Positions 46,541 through 55,850 of a stretch of DNA of 64,000 bases are shown here, one piece after another (positions within the stretch are counted from its first letter, which is position 1; the number at the start of each line of letters is the position of its first letter). The notes beneath the pieces are model-generated. The model had not been told where the DNA came from. It was given only the letters and a program-made list of their open reading frames with translations, and made no database searches. Origin of the DNA: CAVZYN01 sp963779515 (lineage in GTDB: Bacteria > Pseudomonadota > Alphaproteobacteria > Rhizobiales > Hyphomicrobiaceae). A program made the position numbers and the translations under genes. The stretch spans positions 248,001 through 312,000 of the forward strand of contig CAVZYN010000002.1 of NCBI GenBank assembly GCA_963779515.1, in the 5' to 3' direction.

Positions 46541-47925
46541 TTACATGGGCAGGCGGGCGACTTGGTGGCTGAAGTAGTTTTCGATGGCCGTGAAGATCGA
46601 GCCCGAGACTTTGTCGCGCCACGTGTCGGACTTGAGGTTCTGGGCGTCCTGATAGTTGGTGACGTAGGCGAGTTCGATCAGGACGGATGGCGTTTTGCCG
46701 GATTTCAGGACGCGGAAGTTTGCTTCGCGGTCGGGGTTGCTCATCATGTTGGTCGAGGCGCCCATGTTCTCGACGACGGAGCGGGTGAACAGGTGGGTGC
46801 GCTCCTTGTTGACGGCGACTTCGCGCTGGGCCAGTTCGGCGAGGATGTTGCTGACGTTGCTGGCGGTGCCGTCGACCTTCTTGACGGCGTCGATTTCCTT
46901 CGGCGAGAGCACGTCTTCAGTGACTTCGCCCTTGGCGGAGCGCTGCAGTTCCTTGGCGGTTGAATCACGGAGTGAGTAGATCGTCGCGCCGCGCGCGGAG
47001 GAGCCGGCGTAGTCGGCGTGCACGGCGATGAAGAGCGCGGCACGGCTCTTGTCGCCGAACTCGCGGCGGTCGTCGAGGTCGACGAAGGTGTCGGTGTCAC
47101 GCGTCATCAGCACTTTGTAGCGGCCGGTGGCCTGCAGCTTGTCGCGGAGTCTCAGCGAGAAGGCGAGGACGACGTCCTTCTCGACGGTGCCGTATTTCTT
47201 GGCGCCGGAGTCGTGGCCGCCGTGGCCCGGATCGATGACGATGATGGGTTGATAGAGGGCGGCGCCCTTGGTGCGGGGGCGGAGCGCGAGCTTGGGCTGC
47301 GGCGGCTCGATGGCGCTGGCGCCGAGGCCGGCGGGTTGCGGCGACAGGTTCTTGCGGGCGGCGGCGGACTTGGCGTCGACGGGCACGAACTCGAGGACAA
47401 GGCGATGGCCTTTGCCGTCCGGGCTTTTTTCGATCGCTTGCTTGTCGACGGTGACGGGGCCGGTGACGTCGATGACGACGCGGACTTTGCCGGGGGAGGT
47501 CAGGCCGCCGCGGAAAGAGCTGATGAGGCCGACGGGTTGGCTGCCGGTGAAGGCTGGAAGCTCGTGGCGGACCTCGGGGAAATCGACGATAACGCGCGGC
47601 GGGTCGGCGAGGGCGAACACCTGGGCGTCGACCACCCTGTCGAGGCCGATGACGAAGCGGGTGCGGGCCTTGTCACCGTTCAGCGCGGTGGCGGCTGGTT
47701 TTTCGATGGGTTTGACGGCGGCCGGCGTCAAGGCTGACGTCACTGCCGGAGCCAACGCCGAGGGGGCGACCGGCGCCGTTGGACGAGCCGTTGCCTGAGC
47801 AACCACGGTAAGCGTTTGATTATCCTGCGCAATCGCGACAGAATTAACCCCGAACGCAGACACAAACGCACACACGGTGATCAGCGGCCGGCATAAGCCG
47901 GCCTGACCCCAAAACGCAGAACCCA
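46541..47925 (-). CDS. amiC: N-acetylmuramoyl-L-alanine amidase, AmiC-like
   Basis: A 461-residue exported zinc amidase that cuts the bond between N-acetylmuramic acid and the stem peptide during cell separation. A signal peptide (to about residue 34) and a Pro/Ala-rich linker lead into an N-terminal AMIN domain (about 90-195, VDAQVFALADPPRVIVDFP). The Amidase_3 domain (about 230-455) has zinc ligands in VIDPGHGGHDSG, GTVEKDVVL and AVHADYA, and the catalytic Glu in VLIELAYVTN. The AMIN domain directs it to the septum. ATG 47925 gives a proper signal peptide. Confidence 0.93.
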
Positions 47926-48109
47926 TTATCGTCGACCCCCGTCTACGCAAGTACGGTTCAGTTGCGGGACGTCATTAGTGCCGGACGAAGATGTCCTTTT
48001 TCCGGCTCCACAAAGGGCGATTCATGGCTGGTAAACCTTAATGGATCGCTAACGGAGGACTGATGCCGCCTATATTCGGCCGGAAATCAGCGACGAGGGA
48101 GCCGTGACA

Positions 48110-48991
48110 ATGGCGTTTCTGACGACCGACGATGGGGTGAAGCTTTTTTACGAGGAGACGGGCCGCGGCACGCCGATCGTGTTCGTGCACGAGTTCGCGG
48201 GCGATGGCCGCAGCTGGGAGCCGCAGGTCCGATACTTTGCGCGGCGGCATCGCTGCATCGTTTTTAACGCGCGGGGATGGACGCCGTCGGAGGGGCCGAA
48301 GGATGTCGCGGGCTATTCGCAGGCGCGGGCGCGGGACGACATTCGCGCCGTACTCGATGCGTTGAAGATCGATCGGGCGCACATCGTCGGTTTGTCGATG
48401 GGCGGGTTTGCGACGCTGCATTTCGGATTGACCTATCCACAGCGGGCACTGTCGCTGCTGGTGGCGGGCTGCGGGTACGGCGCGGAGAAAGATCAGCGCG
48501 CGCGGTTCAAGGCGGAGGCGACGGTGGTGGCCGAGCGGTTGCGGCGCGATGGGATGGCGAAGTTCGCCGAGGCGTATGCCTATGGGCCGACGCGGGTGCA
48601 GTTCGAGAACAAGGACCCGCGCGGATTCGCCGAGTTCAAGCGGCAGCTCGGCGAGCATGCGGCGGAGGCGGCGGCGTTGACGCAGCTCGGTGTGCAGCGG
48701 GAGCGGCCGTCGGTGTTCGATCTCGAGGCGGAGATCCGCGCGCTGGCGGTGCCGACGCTGGTGGTGACGGGGGACGAAGATTGGCCGTGTCTGGTGCCGG
48801 GCGTTTTCATCAAGCGCACATGTGCGGCGGCAGGATTGCTGGTGGTGCCGAACACAGGCCACACGATCAATCTCGAGGAGCCGCAGAAGTTCAACGCGGC
48901 GCTCGAGGAGTTCATCGGACTGGTGGAAGCGGGGCGCTGGCCGCTGCGCGATCCGCGCGCGGTGAGCGAGAGCATTACGGGGATGAAGTAG
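48110..48991 (+). CDS. Alpha/beta-hydrolase
   Basis: A 293-residue alpha/beta-hydrolase-fold enzyme. The oxyanion region is VFVHEFAGDGRSWE, the nucleophile elbow is GLSMGGFATLHFG (Ser near residue 97), the acid is in VVTGDEDWPCLVPG and the catalytic His is in PNTGHTINLEEP. The layout resembles 3-oxoadipate enol-lactonase and other small esterases; substrate is undetermined. GAGGGAG at 48095-48101 is well spaced for ATG 48110, not GTG 48104. The next gene starts 2 bases after its stop. Confidence 0.9.
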   Translation: MAFLTTDDGVKLFYEETGRGTPIVFVHEFAGDGRSWEPQVRYFARRHRCIVFNARGWTPSEGPKDVAGYSQARARDDIRAVLDALKIDRAHIVGLSMGGFATLHFGLTYPQRALSLLVAGCGYGAEKDQRARFKAEATVVAERLRRDGMAKFAEAYAYGPTRVQFENKDPRGFAEFKRQLGEHAAEAAALTQLGVQRERPSVFDLEAEIRALAVPTLVVTGDEDWPCLVPGVFIKRTCAAAGLLVVPNTGHTINLEEPQKFNAALEEFIGLVEAGRWPLRDPRAVSESITGMK

Positions 48992-48992
48992 G

Positions 48993-49322
48993 ATGGCACC
49001 GGAAGGACCGCCTGATATCGAAGCTGAGATCCAATTTTTGGAAACTGCTCGTGGCGGACGGCAAACGCCTTGCCGCTCTGGCTATAGGCCGAGTCACGAT
49101 TTTGGTATTCCTGGAGTACTCAATGATGCGCATCACGAGTACATCGGCCAAGAGTGGGTCGCGCCCGGAGAGAATGCGCGGGCGCAGATGTGGTTCTTGG
49201 CGCCCGAGTACCAGCGCGGCCGGCTGAAGGAAGGATTCGAGTTCAGCGTTCAAGAAGGAACGAAGATTGTTGGTCGCGGTCGTGTGACGAGAGTGTTCAA
49301 CATCGCGTTGTGCGCCCCTTAG
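48993..49322 (+). CDS. Stand-alone EF-Tu domain III-like protein
   Basis: A 109-residue protein that reads like the C-terminal beta-barrel of elongation factor Tu and nothing else. It has DIEAEIQFLETARGGRQTP (compare EF-Tu EAEV-x-L-x-EEGGRHTPF), YRPSHDFG, GQEWVAPGENARAQMWFLAP and FSVQEGTKIVGRGRVTRVF. There is no GTPase domain, so it cannot act as an elongation factor. It may bind tRNA, EF-Ts or a toxin, or regulate translation. It probably shares a transcript with the upstream hydrolase (2-base gap). Confidence 0.78.
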   Translation: MAPEGPPDIEAEIQFLETARGGRQTPCRSGYRPSHDFGIPGVLNDAHHEYIGQEWVAPGENARAQMWFLAPEYQRGRLKEGFEFSVQEGTKIVGRGRVTRVFNIALCAP

Positions 49323-49416
49323 AGTGACGGCGCGGCAGAGGGCCGCTCGTCCTTCGACAGGATCAGGATGAGGCGGGCCGGAGTTTTGCGCGCGCGGCGG
49401 AGTTCGAGTTTTTGGC

Positions 49417-49460
49417 GGCCCCTCACCCCGACCCTCTCCCCGTAAGGACGGGGAGAGGGG
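49417..49460. repeat. Palindromic repeat, diverged family 1
   Basis: CCCTCACCCCG followed by the hairpin CCCTCTCCCCGT/ACGGGGAGAGGG (about 49432-49460). It lies in the spacer between two convergent genes, where it may act as a two-way terminator. The remaining spacer 49323-49552 has only a short repeated GATGGGAGCCCATCG element (near 49488-49521). Confidence 0.6.
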
Positions 49461-49552
49461 GAAGTGGGGTATGGGAGAGGGGCTCGTGGGAGCCCATCCC
49501 CGATGCGATGGGAGCCCATCGCCGATTCGGGTGAAATGGATCGCCGAAATGA

Positions 49553-50734
49553 TCAGAGCAGCTCTTCGAACGGCACGATGGTCGACTTGACGGTCTTCAT
49601 CGCCATCGCGTCGGCGACTGCCGTCTCGACGCCCTCGAGTGAGAACGGATAGAGCGTCTGCATTCGGCGCCACGGATATTTGTCGCGCGCCTTGTGCAGC
49701 ATCTCGACGCCGAGCGGCAGATCGTTGGCGGTGAAGGCCCATGAGCCGAGCAGATTGATGTCCTTGGTGCAGATGCGATGCCAGTTCGTCATGATGGGAC
49801 CGGCGTCGGTGAACTGTCCCATCTCGACGTAGGTGCCGCCGTCGCGCAGGAACTCGATGCCTTCGGGGCCGGCGGTCGGATGACCGGAGCAATCCATCAC
49901 CACATCGGCGCCATAGCCGCCGACAATGTCGCGGACTTGTTTGATGCGCGCTTCGGGCGACGTGATCGACTCGATGTCGACGGTGGCCTCGGCGCCGAAG
50001 TCGCGGGCGAGTTGCAAGCGCGGGTTCTCGGGCGCGCCAACGGCGATGACGCGGCCGGCGCCCATCTCTTGCGCGGCGGCGATGGCGAGAATGCCGATCG
50101 GTCCGGTGCCTTGGATGACGACGGTGTCGCCCCACTTGAATCCGCCAGCCTTGATGGCGCGATTGAAGCCACGGATGCAACTCGTCAGCGGTTCGGAGAG
50201 CGAGCCGAGCAGGAGGCTCATGTCGTCAGGGAGTTTGTAGATCTTGGTGCCGGGCAGTTCGCCGAGATCGACATAGACGTATTCGGCCCAACCGCCCCAC
50301 AGATGCGGCGGCTTGTCGAAGCCGAGATAGCGGCCGTAGTAGACGGGCGTCAGACATTTGTTGGCTTGCTCGGGATAGCGCTTGCACCAGTCGCAGAAGC
50401 CGCACGGCATCAGCGGCGGCAGCATCAGTTTCGAGCCGACTGTTATTGGCTTTCCCGAGTGATCGGTCTTGAGTTCGCTACCGATCTCGACGATCACGCC
50501 GGCGAGTTCGTGGCCGAGCGTGAAGGGCCACGGCAGTGGCTTTGGCCAGTGGCCTTTGAGGATGTGCTGGTCGGTGCCGCAGACGCCGCAGGCGCCGATC
50601 TGAATCAGCGCGCCTTTTGGCGGCACCTTTGGGAACGGAACCTCGTGCATGACGGGTTTGGCGCCGGGCCCCGCGTAGGTGGTGACGCGGATCTTGTCTT
50701 TGCGTGGCGGGCTTTTCTTTGCGGTCTTGGCCAC
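49553..50734 (-). CDS. Zinc-dependent medium-chain alcohol dehydrogenase
   Basis: A 393-residue MDR-superfamily oxidoreductase. The catalytic zinc site is in GACGVCGTDQH and LGHELAG. The structural zinc loop is CGFCDWCKRYPEQANKC (four Cys). The NAD(P) glycine loop lies in VVIQGTGPIGILAI. Length and layout match threonine/sorbitol/alcohol dehydrogenases, and the exact substrate cannot be read. A Lys/Arg-rich N-terminal extension of about 14 residues is unusual. It is transcribed towards the EF-Tu-like gene (convergent). Confidence 0.9.
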   Translation of the reverse strand: MAKTAKKSPPRKDKIRVTTYAGPGAKPVMHEVPFPKVPPKGALIQIGACGVCGTDQHILKGHWPKPLPWPFTLGHELAGVIVEIGSELKTDHSGKPITVGSKLMLPPLMPCGFCDWCKRYPEQANKCLTPVYYGRYLGFDKPPHLWGGWAEYVYVDLGELPGTKIYKLPDDMSLLLGSLSEPLTSCIRGFNRAIKAGGFKWGDTVVIQGTGPIGILAIAAAQEMGAGRVIAVGAPENPRLQLARDFGAEATVDIESITSPEARIKQVRDIVGGYGADVVMDCSGHPTAGPEGIEFLRDGGTYVEMGQFTDAGPIMTNWHRICTKDINLLGSWAFTANDLPLGVEMLHKARDKYPWRRMQTLYPFSLEGVETAVADAMAMKTVKSTIVPFEELL

Positions 50735-50774
50735 TCTGCTGCTCCTGTTGTTTAGCCACGTGTTCTACAGATGT

Positions 50775-50928
50775 CCGTCATCCCGCACGACGAACCCGCG
50801 GGGTGAGGAGATGCGGGATCCAGCGAGAAAAGAGCCAAAGGCACGATCTATAGCGTGCTGCGCACGAGTCTCGCGCTGGGTCCCGGCTCTCGGCAGCGGC
50901 TGCGCCGCTTGCTCGGCCGGGATGACGG
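50775..50928. repeat. Intergenic palindromic repeat, family 2, copy 2
   Basis: A 154-bp imperfect inverted repeat beginning CCGTCATCC and ending GGGATGACGG. Inner parts GGGATCCAGCGAGAAA and GCTGGGTCCCGGCTC are shared with copy 1 at 38566-38734. It fills the spacer between the dehydrogenase and XRE regulator genes. Confidence 0.75.
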
Positions 50929-50952
50929 CGTTTGAAATTGAGCATGGTGGGC

Positions 50953-51753
50953 TCATGGGCCTTTCAAGCGTGCGTAGTCCTGCTCGATGGTCTCGGTGAG
51001 GAGCTGTTTGTAGGTCGCGTAGTGGGAGTTCTTGCGGTCGATCTCGCCGAGGTCGTTCTTGGCAAAAACGTCGCGGCGGATGTAGACGATCGGCGTCGAG
51101 ACCGGCACGAACTGCGCCTTCTGCTTGTTGAGCGTGGTGATGAGGCCGCGCATCTGGCCGGCGCGATCGAGTTGCGAGACGAGCACCATGCGCATCGCGC
51201 CCTTGGTGAGCGAAACGAGATGGATGAACATCGAGGACGCCGGAATGTAGAGACGGCCGCGATGGGAGTAGGGCGCGTCGGGGCGATCGCGTTCCTCGAA
51301 GAGGAGGCTCGGCCACTCGGCGTCCCAGGTAATGTCGGTGCGATAGGCGATCAGAAGATCGGGCACGGAAAACGCGGGCCGCAGCGTCAGGTAGCTGCCG
51401 ATGTAGTGGTCGACGCCGGCGCGCGAGTAAGCGCCCATGTAGGTCGGCGCGATACTGCCGCCGCGGCCGCCGACTTCGGGCGCACTGTCGGAGCCGGAGG
51501 CTGCCGTCTCGACGATGCCCTTGCTCCACGCGCCTTTGAAACGATCGTAGTCGAGGCCGAGCACCATCGCGACGTCGAACAGTGTCTGCTCGCGCACGGA
51601 GCGTCCGGAGATCAGATTCTGAATCGTCTTTTCGTGGCAGTCGGCGGCGTCGGCCAATTCGGCTTGCGTCATCTTCTTTTCGATCATCGCCTGCTTGATG
51701 AGCGCGATCGCGGCGTCGTGGTTGGCGTTTTCGGGTTCCACCTTCTTGGGCAT
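50953..51753 (-). CDS. XRE-family DNA-binding protein with C-terminal domain
   Basis: A 266-residue regulator. An N-terminal helix-turn-helix (about residues 20-72, MTQAELADAADCHEKTIQNLISG) is followed by a C-terminal domain of about 170 residues that I do not recognise (SYLTLRPAFSVPDLLIAYRTDITWD). That domain may sense a ligand. ATG 51753 is chosen; the longer frame to 51996 is not protein-like. The 239-base spacer before it (51754-51992) has no clear gene. Confidence 0.82.
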   Translation of the reverse strand: MPKKVEPENANHDAAIALIKQAMIEKKMTQAELADAADCHEKTIQNLISGRSVREQTLFDVAMVLGLDYDRFKGAWSKGIVETAASGSDSAPEVGGRGGSIAPTYMGAYSRAGVDHYIGSYLTLRPAFSVPDLLIAYRTDITWDAEWPSLLFEERDRPDAPYSHRGRLYIPASSMFIHLVSLTKGAMRMVLVSQLDRAGQMRGLITTLNKQKAQFVPVSTPIVYIRRDVFAKNDLGEIDRKNSHYATYKQLLTETIEQDYARLKGP

Positions 51754-51992
51754 CGAGGTCTCGCACGGGGCCCGTTCGAGCCCGGTCAACAGAATGAATG
51801 TATCCGAACTTACCGGAAGTTTCAGCCGTGGCGCAAACCAGAAGTTTTGAGACGGTGGATGTGCTGCCGCTTGTCGATCGCTGCGGCGCAGTAGGCTCAA
51901 CTTTCGCTTCTGGCAGAGGCGTTTTAGCGGCATCGACAAAAAAAGGTCTCCGCGTAAGGCCCGTGCGCGCCTACCCCGCGCTGGGCGTGCCC

Positions 51993-52718
51993 TCAATGCG
52001 AAAGTGCGCTCGCGATCATGAAGAGGCCGGCGCCCGCGAGCAGAAGGTCCATCACGCCGCGGAATTGGTTTGCGTCCATCGCAAGGACGAAACGCTTGGC
52101 GAGCCAGGAGCCGGCGGTCAATGCGCCACCGACAGCCACGCCGCGCGCAATGGTTTCCAAGGGCAGCGCGCCGAATCGGTCGAACACGATGGCCTTGGTG
52201 ATATTGATCGCGATTGCGCCGGTGGCTTCAGTCGCGAGATAGGCGCCGCGCGTCAATCCGTAGGCGAGGAAGAACGGCGTATTGATGGGACCGGTGGCGG
52301 CGACGATGCCAGCGATGTAGCCGATGCCTGCACCGACGATCGCCATATGCCATAGCGCGATTTTCAACCCTTGCGCGAGAAGCCAGCGCCGGATCGGGAT
52401 CATGGCGAGCAGGAAGATGCCGAGGGTCAGCTCGATCATGCGCGGATCGAGGGCAATCAGCGTGCGCGCACCGAGGGCTGCCGCCGGAATGGCGGTTGCC
52501 GCATAGACGCCGGCCACGCGCCAGTCGATATCGCGCCACCACACCGCGACGCGGCCGAGATTGGCCATCAAGGCGGCGATGGCCATGATCGGGATGGTCT
52601 CTTTTGGCCCAAAAGCATGGACCAAGATTGGAATCATCACCAGCGATGCACCAAAGCCGACAATTCCAGCCAAGGTGCCGGAGGCAACACCGAAGAGAAG
52701 GATGAGGAGCCACAACAT
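51993..52718 (-). CDS. TauE/SafE-family sulfite exporter-like permease
   Basis: A 241-residue membrane protein with eight hydrophobic helices and the family N-terminal pattern VASGTLAGIVGFGASLVMIP, repeated in weaker form after the midpoint (IVGAGIGYIAGIVAATGP). TauE/SafE members move sulfite, sulfoacetate or other organosulfur anions. No sulfur gene is adjacent, so substrate remains open. The 226 bases between it and the divergent DUF1800 gene show no recognisable motif. Confidence 0.88.
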   Translation of the reverse strand: MLWLLILLFGVASGTLAGIVGFGASLVMIPILVHAFGPKETIPIMAIAALMANLGRVAVWWRDIDWRVAGVYAATAIPAAALGARTLIALDPRMIELTLGIFLLAMIPIRRWLLAQGLKIALWHMAIVGAGIGYIAGIVAATGPINTPFFLAYGLTRGAYLATEATGAIAINITKAIVFDRFGALPLETIARGVAVGGALTAGSWLAKRFVLAMDANQFRGVMDLLLAGAGLFMIASALSH

Positions 52719-52944
52719 CGGGAGGGAAAACGGGGCGGGTGAGAACCAAACTTTTACCGAGGCGCCATGGTGTTGGCGTAACTCAGACTTAGGATTGAGC
52801 GCTTAGATCAATTCATATTCAGTTCAGGCGACGGAATTCACTGTTGCGCACCGTTTGACGGCTTAAGCGCCTGCAGTTCCGATCGAAATACGCTGGCATC
52901 CATGCGCTCACACGGTCATAACCTATGGTGAAGGCTGCCCGATT

Positions 52945-54414
52945 ATGACGACACGTGAAGCAACTGTCGCGCTGCGGCGATTTGGGCTTGGTGCGCGCGC
53001 CGGAGAGGTCAAGCAGATCGCGTCGGATCCGCGCGGCTTCCTGCTGCAGTCGCTGACCCGGACGAGCGACATCCGCCTCGATGATCCCGATCTCGACCCA
53101 AGCCACGTGACGTTCGCGGCGGCACAGGCGGCGCAGCAACAGCAGCGGCTTGCGGCCCAGATGAAGGGCGAGACGGCGCTGGAGGCCGCGCAGGCGGCGG
53201 TGGAGGCGGCGGCGAAGACGAAGAACATCGATCAAAAAATGGCCGCAGCCGATCGGGCAATGTCGGATCAGGAAAAGCAATCGCGGGTGCAACCGGCGCT
53301 GAAAGCCGGACGCGTGCGGCGTGAAGCGTTTTTGGATGAAGCGACAGTGCGGTTCCGGCATCAAGCGTCGACCGATGCGGCGTTGCTCGAGCGGCTGGTG
53401 ATGTTCTGGTCGAATCATTTCTGCGTGGCCGCGCGCGGCCCCGTCAGAGGGATTGCCGGAGCCTATGAGCGCGAGGCGATCCGCCCGCACGTGACGGGGC
53501 GATTTGCCGATATGCTCAAGGCAGTGGAGCAGCATCCCGCGATGCTGATCTATCTCGACAACCAGCTGTCGTTTGGCCCGAACAGCCAGGCCGGCCGCAA
53601 TCAAAAGAAGGGGCTCAACGAAAATCTGGCGCGTGAGATTCTCGAGCTGCATACGCTTGGTGTCGATGGTGGCTACAGGCAGGAGGATGTCACCAATCTG
53701 GCGCGCATCATCACCGGGTGGACGGTCGCGCAGCTCAACAATCCAAACGTCGCGCCCGGAAAGTTCTTTTATCACACACAGCGCCATGAGCCGGGCGCAT
53801 GGACGGTCTTGGGGAAGAGTTATCCGGATCAAGGGCGAGCAACGGGGATCGGTGTTCTCGATGATCTCGCGCGGCATCCGGCGACGGCGCGGCATCTGTC
53901 GCGCAAGCTCGCGCGCCACTTCGTTGCCGATGATCCGCCGAAGGCGCTGGTCGAGAGGCTTGAGGCGACGTTCAAGAAAACCGATGGCGATCTTGGCGCA
54001 GTGACGAAAACGCTGATCGGGAGTCCGGAGGCGTGGGCGGAGCGGCCGCGCAAGATCGTGCCGCCGGTCGATCTCGTAGTTTCGCTCGCGCGGAGCCTCT
54101 CGCACACGACCAACGCGGGAGAAATGCTGCGGCTCGCCAATCAGCTCGGGCAGCCACTGTGGCAGGTGCCGTCGCCAAAAGGCTGGCCGGACGACGATGA
54201 AGGTTGGGCCAATCCATCGGCCATTCGGGAGCGATTGCGACTTGCCGAGCAGGTGGCGCGCGGCCTGAACAAGGCGATCGATCCGCGCGAGCTCGCCGAA
54301 GATGTGCTTGGGCCCGACATGGCGGCGCAGACGCGACAGGCCATCGCGCGTGCGGAGACGCGCGAGCAAGGCATTGAGATCCTCGTCATGAGCCCTGAAT
54401 TCCAGCGGAGGTAA
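52945..54414 (+). CDS. DUF1800 family protein
   Basis: A 489-residue protein of the DUF1800 family. It starts TTREATVALRRFGLGARAGE, typical of the family, and contains RLVMFWSNHF, GRFADMLKAVEQHPAMLIYLD, LARHFVADDPP and EILELHTLGVDGGY. A Gln/Ala-rich helical stretch (about residues 50-110) may be a coiled coil. DUF1800 and DUF1501 proteins are almost always encoded side by side, as here (2-base gap). The pair is probably exported and acts on the cell surface or on a sulfated or phosphorylated substrate; real function is unknown. Confidence 0.88.
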   Translation: MTTREATVALRRFGLGARAGEVKQIASDPRGFLLQSLTRTSDIRLDDPDLDPSHVTFAAAQAAQQQQRLAAQMKGETALEAAQAAVEAAAKTKNIDQKMAAADRAMSDQEKQSRVQPALKAGRVRREAFLDEATVRFRHQASTDAALLERLVMFWSNHFCVAARGPVRGIAGAYEREAIRPHVTGRFADMLKAVEQHPAMLIYLDNQLSFGPNSQAGRNQKKGLNENLAREILELHTLGVDGGYRQEDVTNLARIITGWTVAQLNNPNVAPGKFFYHTQRHEPGAWTVLGKSYPDQGRATGIGVLDDLARHPATARHLSRKLARHFVADDPPKALVERLEATFKKTDGDLGAVTKTLIGSPEAWAERPRKIVPPVDLVVSLARSLSHTTNAGEMLRLANQLGQPLWQVPSPKGWPDDDEGWANPSAIRERLRLAEQVARGLNKAIDPRELAEDVLGPDMAAQTRQAIARAETREQGIEILVMSPEFQRR

Positions 54415-54416
54415 GT

Positions 54417-55730
54417 ATGTCGTGCTCTGAGAACGTCGTCCTCAACCGCCGGCGTCTGCTTTCGGGTGGAGCGGCCAGTTTGGCGCTTTGGGGTTTTTTG
54501 CCGAAGGCTGCAATCGCGGGAACGCGGGATCCGCGGTTGCTGACGATCGTGCTGCGTGGCGGTGTCGACGGAGTGTCGCTGGCCGCGCCTGTGGGCGATC
54601 CTGATTACAGCCGGTTGCGTCAGCATATCGCGCTGGCCGCGCCCGGGCAGGGTTCGGGCGGTTTGGCGCTTGATGATCTCTTTGCGCTCAACCCCAACAT
54701 GCCGTTCCTGCACGGGCTCTATGGCAAGAAGGAAGCGCTGATCGTGCACGCCGTGCATACGCCGTATCGCGAGCGGTCGCACTTCGATGGCCAGGATGTG
54801 CTGGAGAGCGGCCTCGGTGGCGTCGGCAAAGCCGATCAGGGTTGGCTCAATCGTGCGCTCTTGGGATTGCCGGCGGCCGGCAAAGTAGATGCGAAGGGAT
54901 TGTCGATTGGGCCTGTGGTGCCTCTGGTGATGCGTGGCAAGGCGCAGGTGCTGTCTTGGATTCCAAAGATCTATAATCTTCCGCTGCACGATTCGACCGT
55001 GTCGCGACTGATGGATCTTTATGCCCAGACGGATCCGGCGCTGGCGAAGTCATTGGCCGCCGGTATGGAGATCCATCGCGTGGCCGAGGCGGGCGGCGGA
55101 TTGGCGCACGCGACATCCGTGGCTGCCAAGCCTGCGCCGGACGTCACGATGCAAATGGCGGGCGGCGGCACGATGACGATGCCGCAGCAACCGGCGCAAC
55201 CCAATGCGGCGTTGTTTCGTGAGTTCACCGAGGCGGCCGCGGCCGCGGCGAAGTTCTTGTCGGCGGCTGATGGGCCGCGCATCGGGGCGCTCTCGTACAA
55301 TGGTTGGGATACGCACGCGAACGAAGGGGTCATTCAAGGGCAGCTCGGCAATCGGCTTGCGGGTCTTGATGCAGCGATCAAGGCGCTGGCTGATGGATTG
55401 GGCGATGCCTGGAAAGACACGATCGTGATGATCGTCACCGAGTTCGGTCGCACGGCGCGCGTCAACGGGACGTCTGGCACGGATCACGGCATGGCCACAT
55501 GCGCGGTGCTGGTCGGCGGCGCCGTCAAGGGAGGTCGCATGATCGCGGATTGGCCAGGACTGGCGGATGCGAGCCTCTACGAAAATCGCGATCTGAAGCC
55601 AACTCGTGACCTGAGGACTGTCTTCAAAGGCGTTCTCAGAGATCACCTTGGAATTCCCGAGGGTGCACTCTCCAGCGCAATATTTCCTGACAGCGGCTCA
55701 GCTAAGCCGCTGGCGGATCTCGTGATTTGA
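54417..55730 (+). CDS. DUF1501 family protein with Tat signal
   Basis: A 437-residue protein. A twin-arginine signal (NRRRLLSGGAASLALWGF, residues 10-27) is followed by a DUF1501 domain of the alkaline-phosphatase/sulfatase-like superfamily. Conserved pieces are VLRGGVDGVSLAAPVGDPDY, HAVHTPYRERSHFDGQDVLE, SYNGWDTHANEG and VTEFGRTARVNGTSGTDHG, which contains likely metal-binding Asp/His. It should be folded in the cytoplasm with its metal and then exported. Together with the preceding DUF1800 gene it forms a two-gene unit. Confidence 0.9.
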   Translation: MSCSENVVLNRRRLLSGGAASLALWGFLPKAAIAGTRDPRLLTIVLRGGVDGVSLAAPVGDPDYSRLRQHIALAAPGQGSGGLALDDLFALNPNMPFLHGLYGKKEALIVHAVHTPYRERSHFDGQDVLESGLGGVGKADQGWLNRALLGLPAAGKVDAKGLSIGPVVPLVMRGKAQVLSWIPKIYNLPLHDSTVSRLMDLYAQTDPALAKSLAAGMEIHRVAEAGGGLAHATSVAAKPAPDVTMQMAGGGTMTMPQQPAQPNAALFREFTEAAAAAAKFLSAADGPRIGALSYNGWDTHANEGVIQGQLGNRLAGLDAAIKALADGLGDAWKDTIVMIVTEFGRTARVNGTSGTDHGMATCAVLVGGAVKGGRMIADWPGLADASLYENRDLKPTRDLRTVFKGVLRDHLGIPEGALSSAIFPDSGSAKPLADLVI

Positions 55731-55784
55731 CTTGAACCGCTGGTTTCCTGCCAAAGCGGAGCGCGGGATCGCACATAAATCATC

Positions 55785-55811
55785 TATAATTGCATATTTT
55801 TATGAATATGC
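55785..55811 (+). promoter_or_regulatory. Promoter -10 and operator before GntR/UTRA gene
   Basis: A consensus -10 TATAAT (55785-55790) is followed at once by a perfect inverted repeat GCATATT (55792-55798)...AATATGC (55805-55811) at the expected transcription start. A repressor bound here would block initiation, consistent with autoregulation by the GntR protein encoded 40 bases downstream. No good -35 is visible. Confidence 0.55.
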
Positions 55812-55850
55812 TAAAAATGACTCTTCTGTCTTCATAAACGGGAGGGTGTT

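Noticed and set aside
52819..54369. 516-codon minus-strand open frame
   Set aside because: Antisense shadow of the DUF1800 gene, with Arg/Leu-rich low-complexity translation and no recognisable domain.
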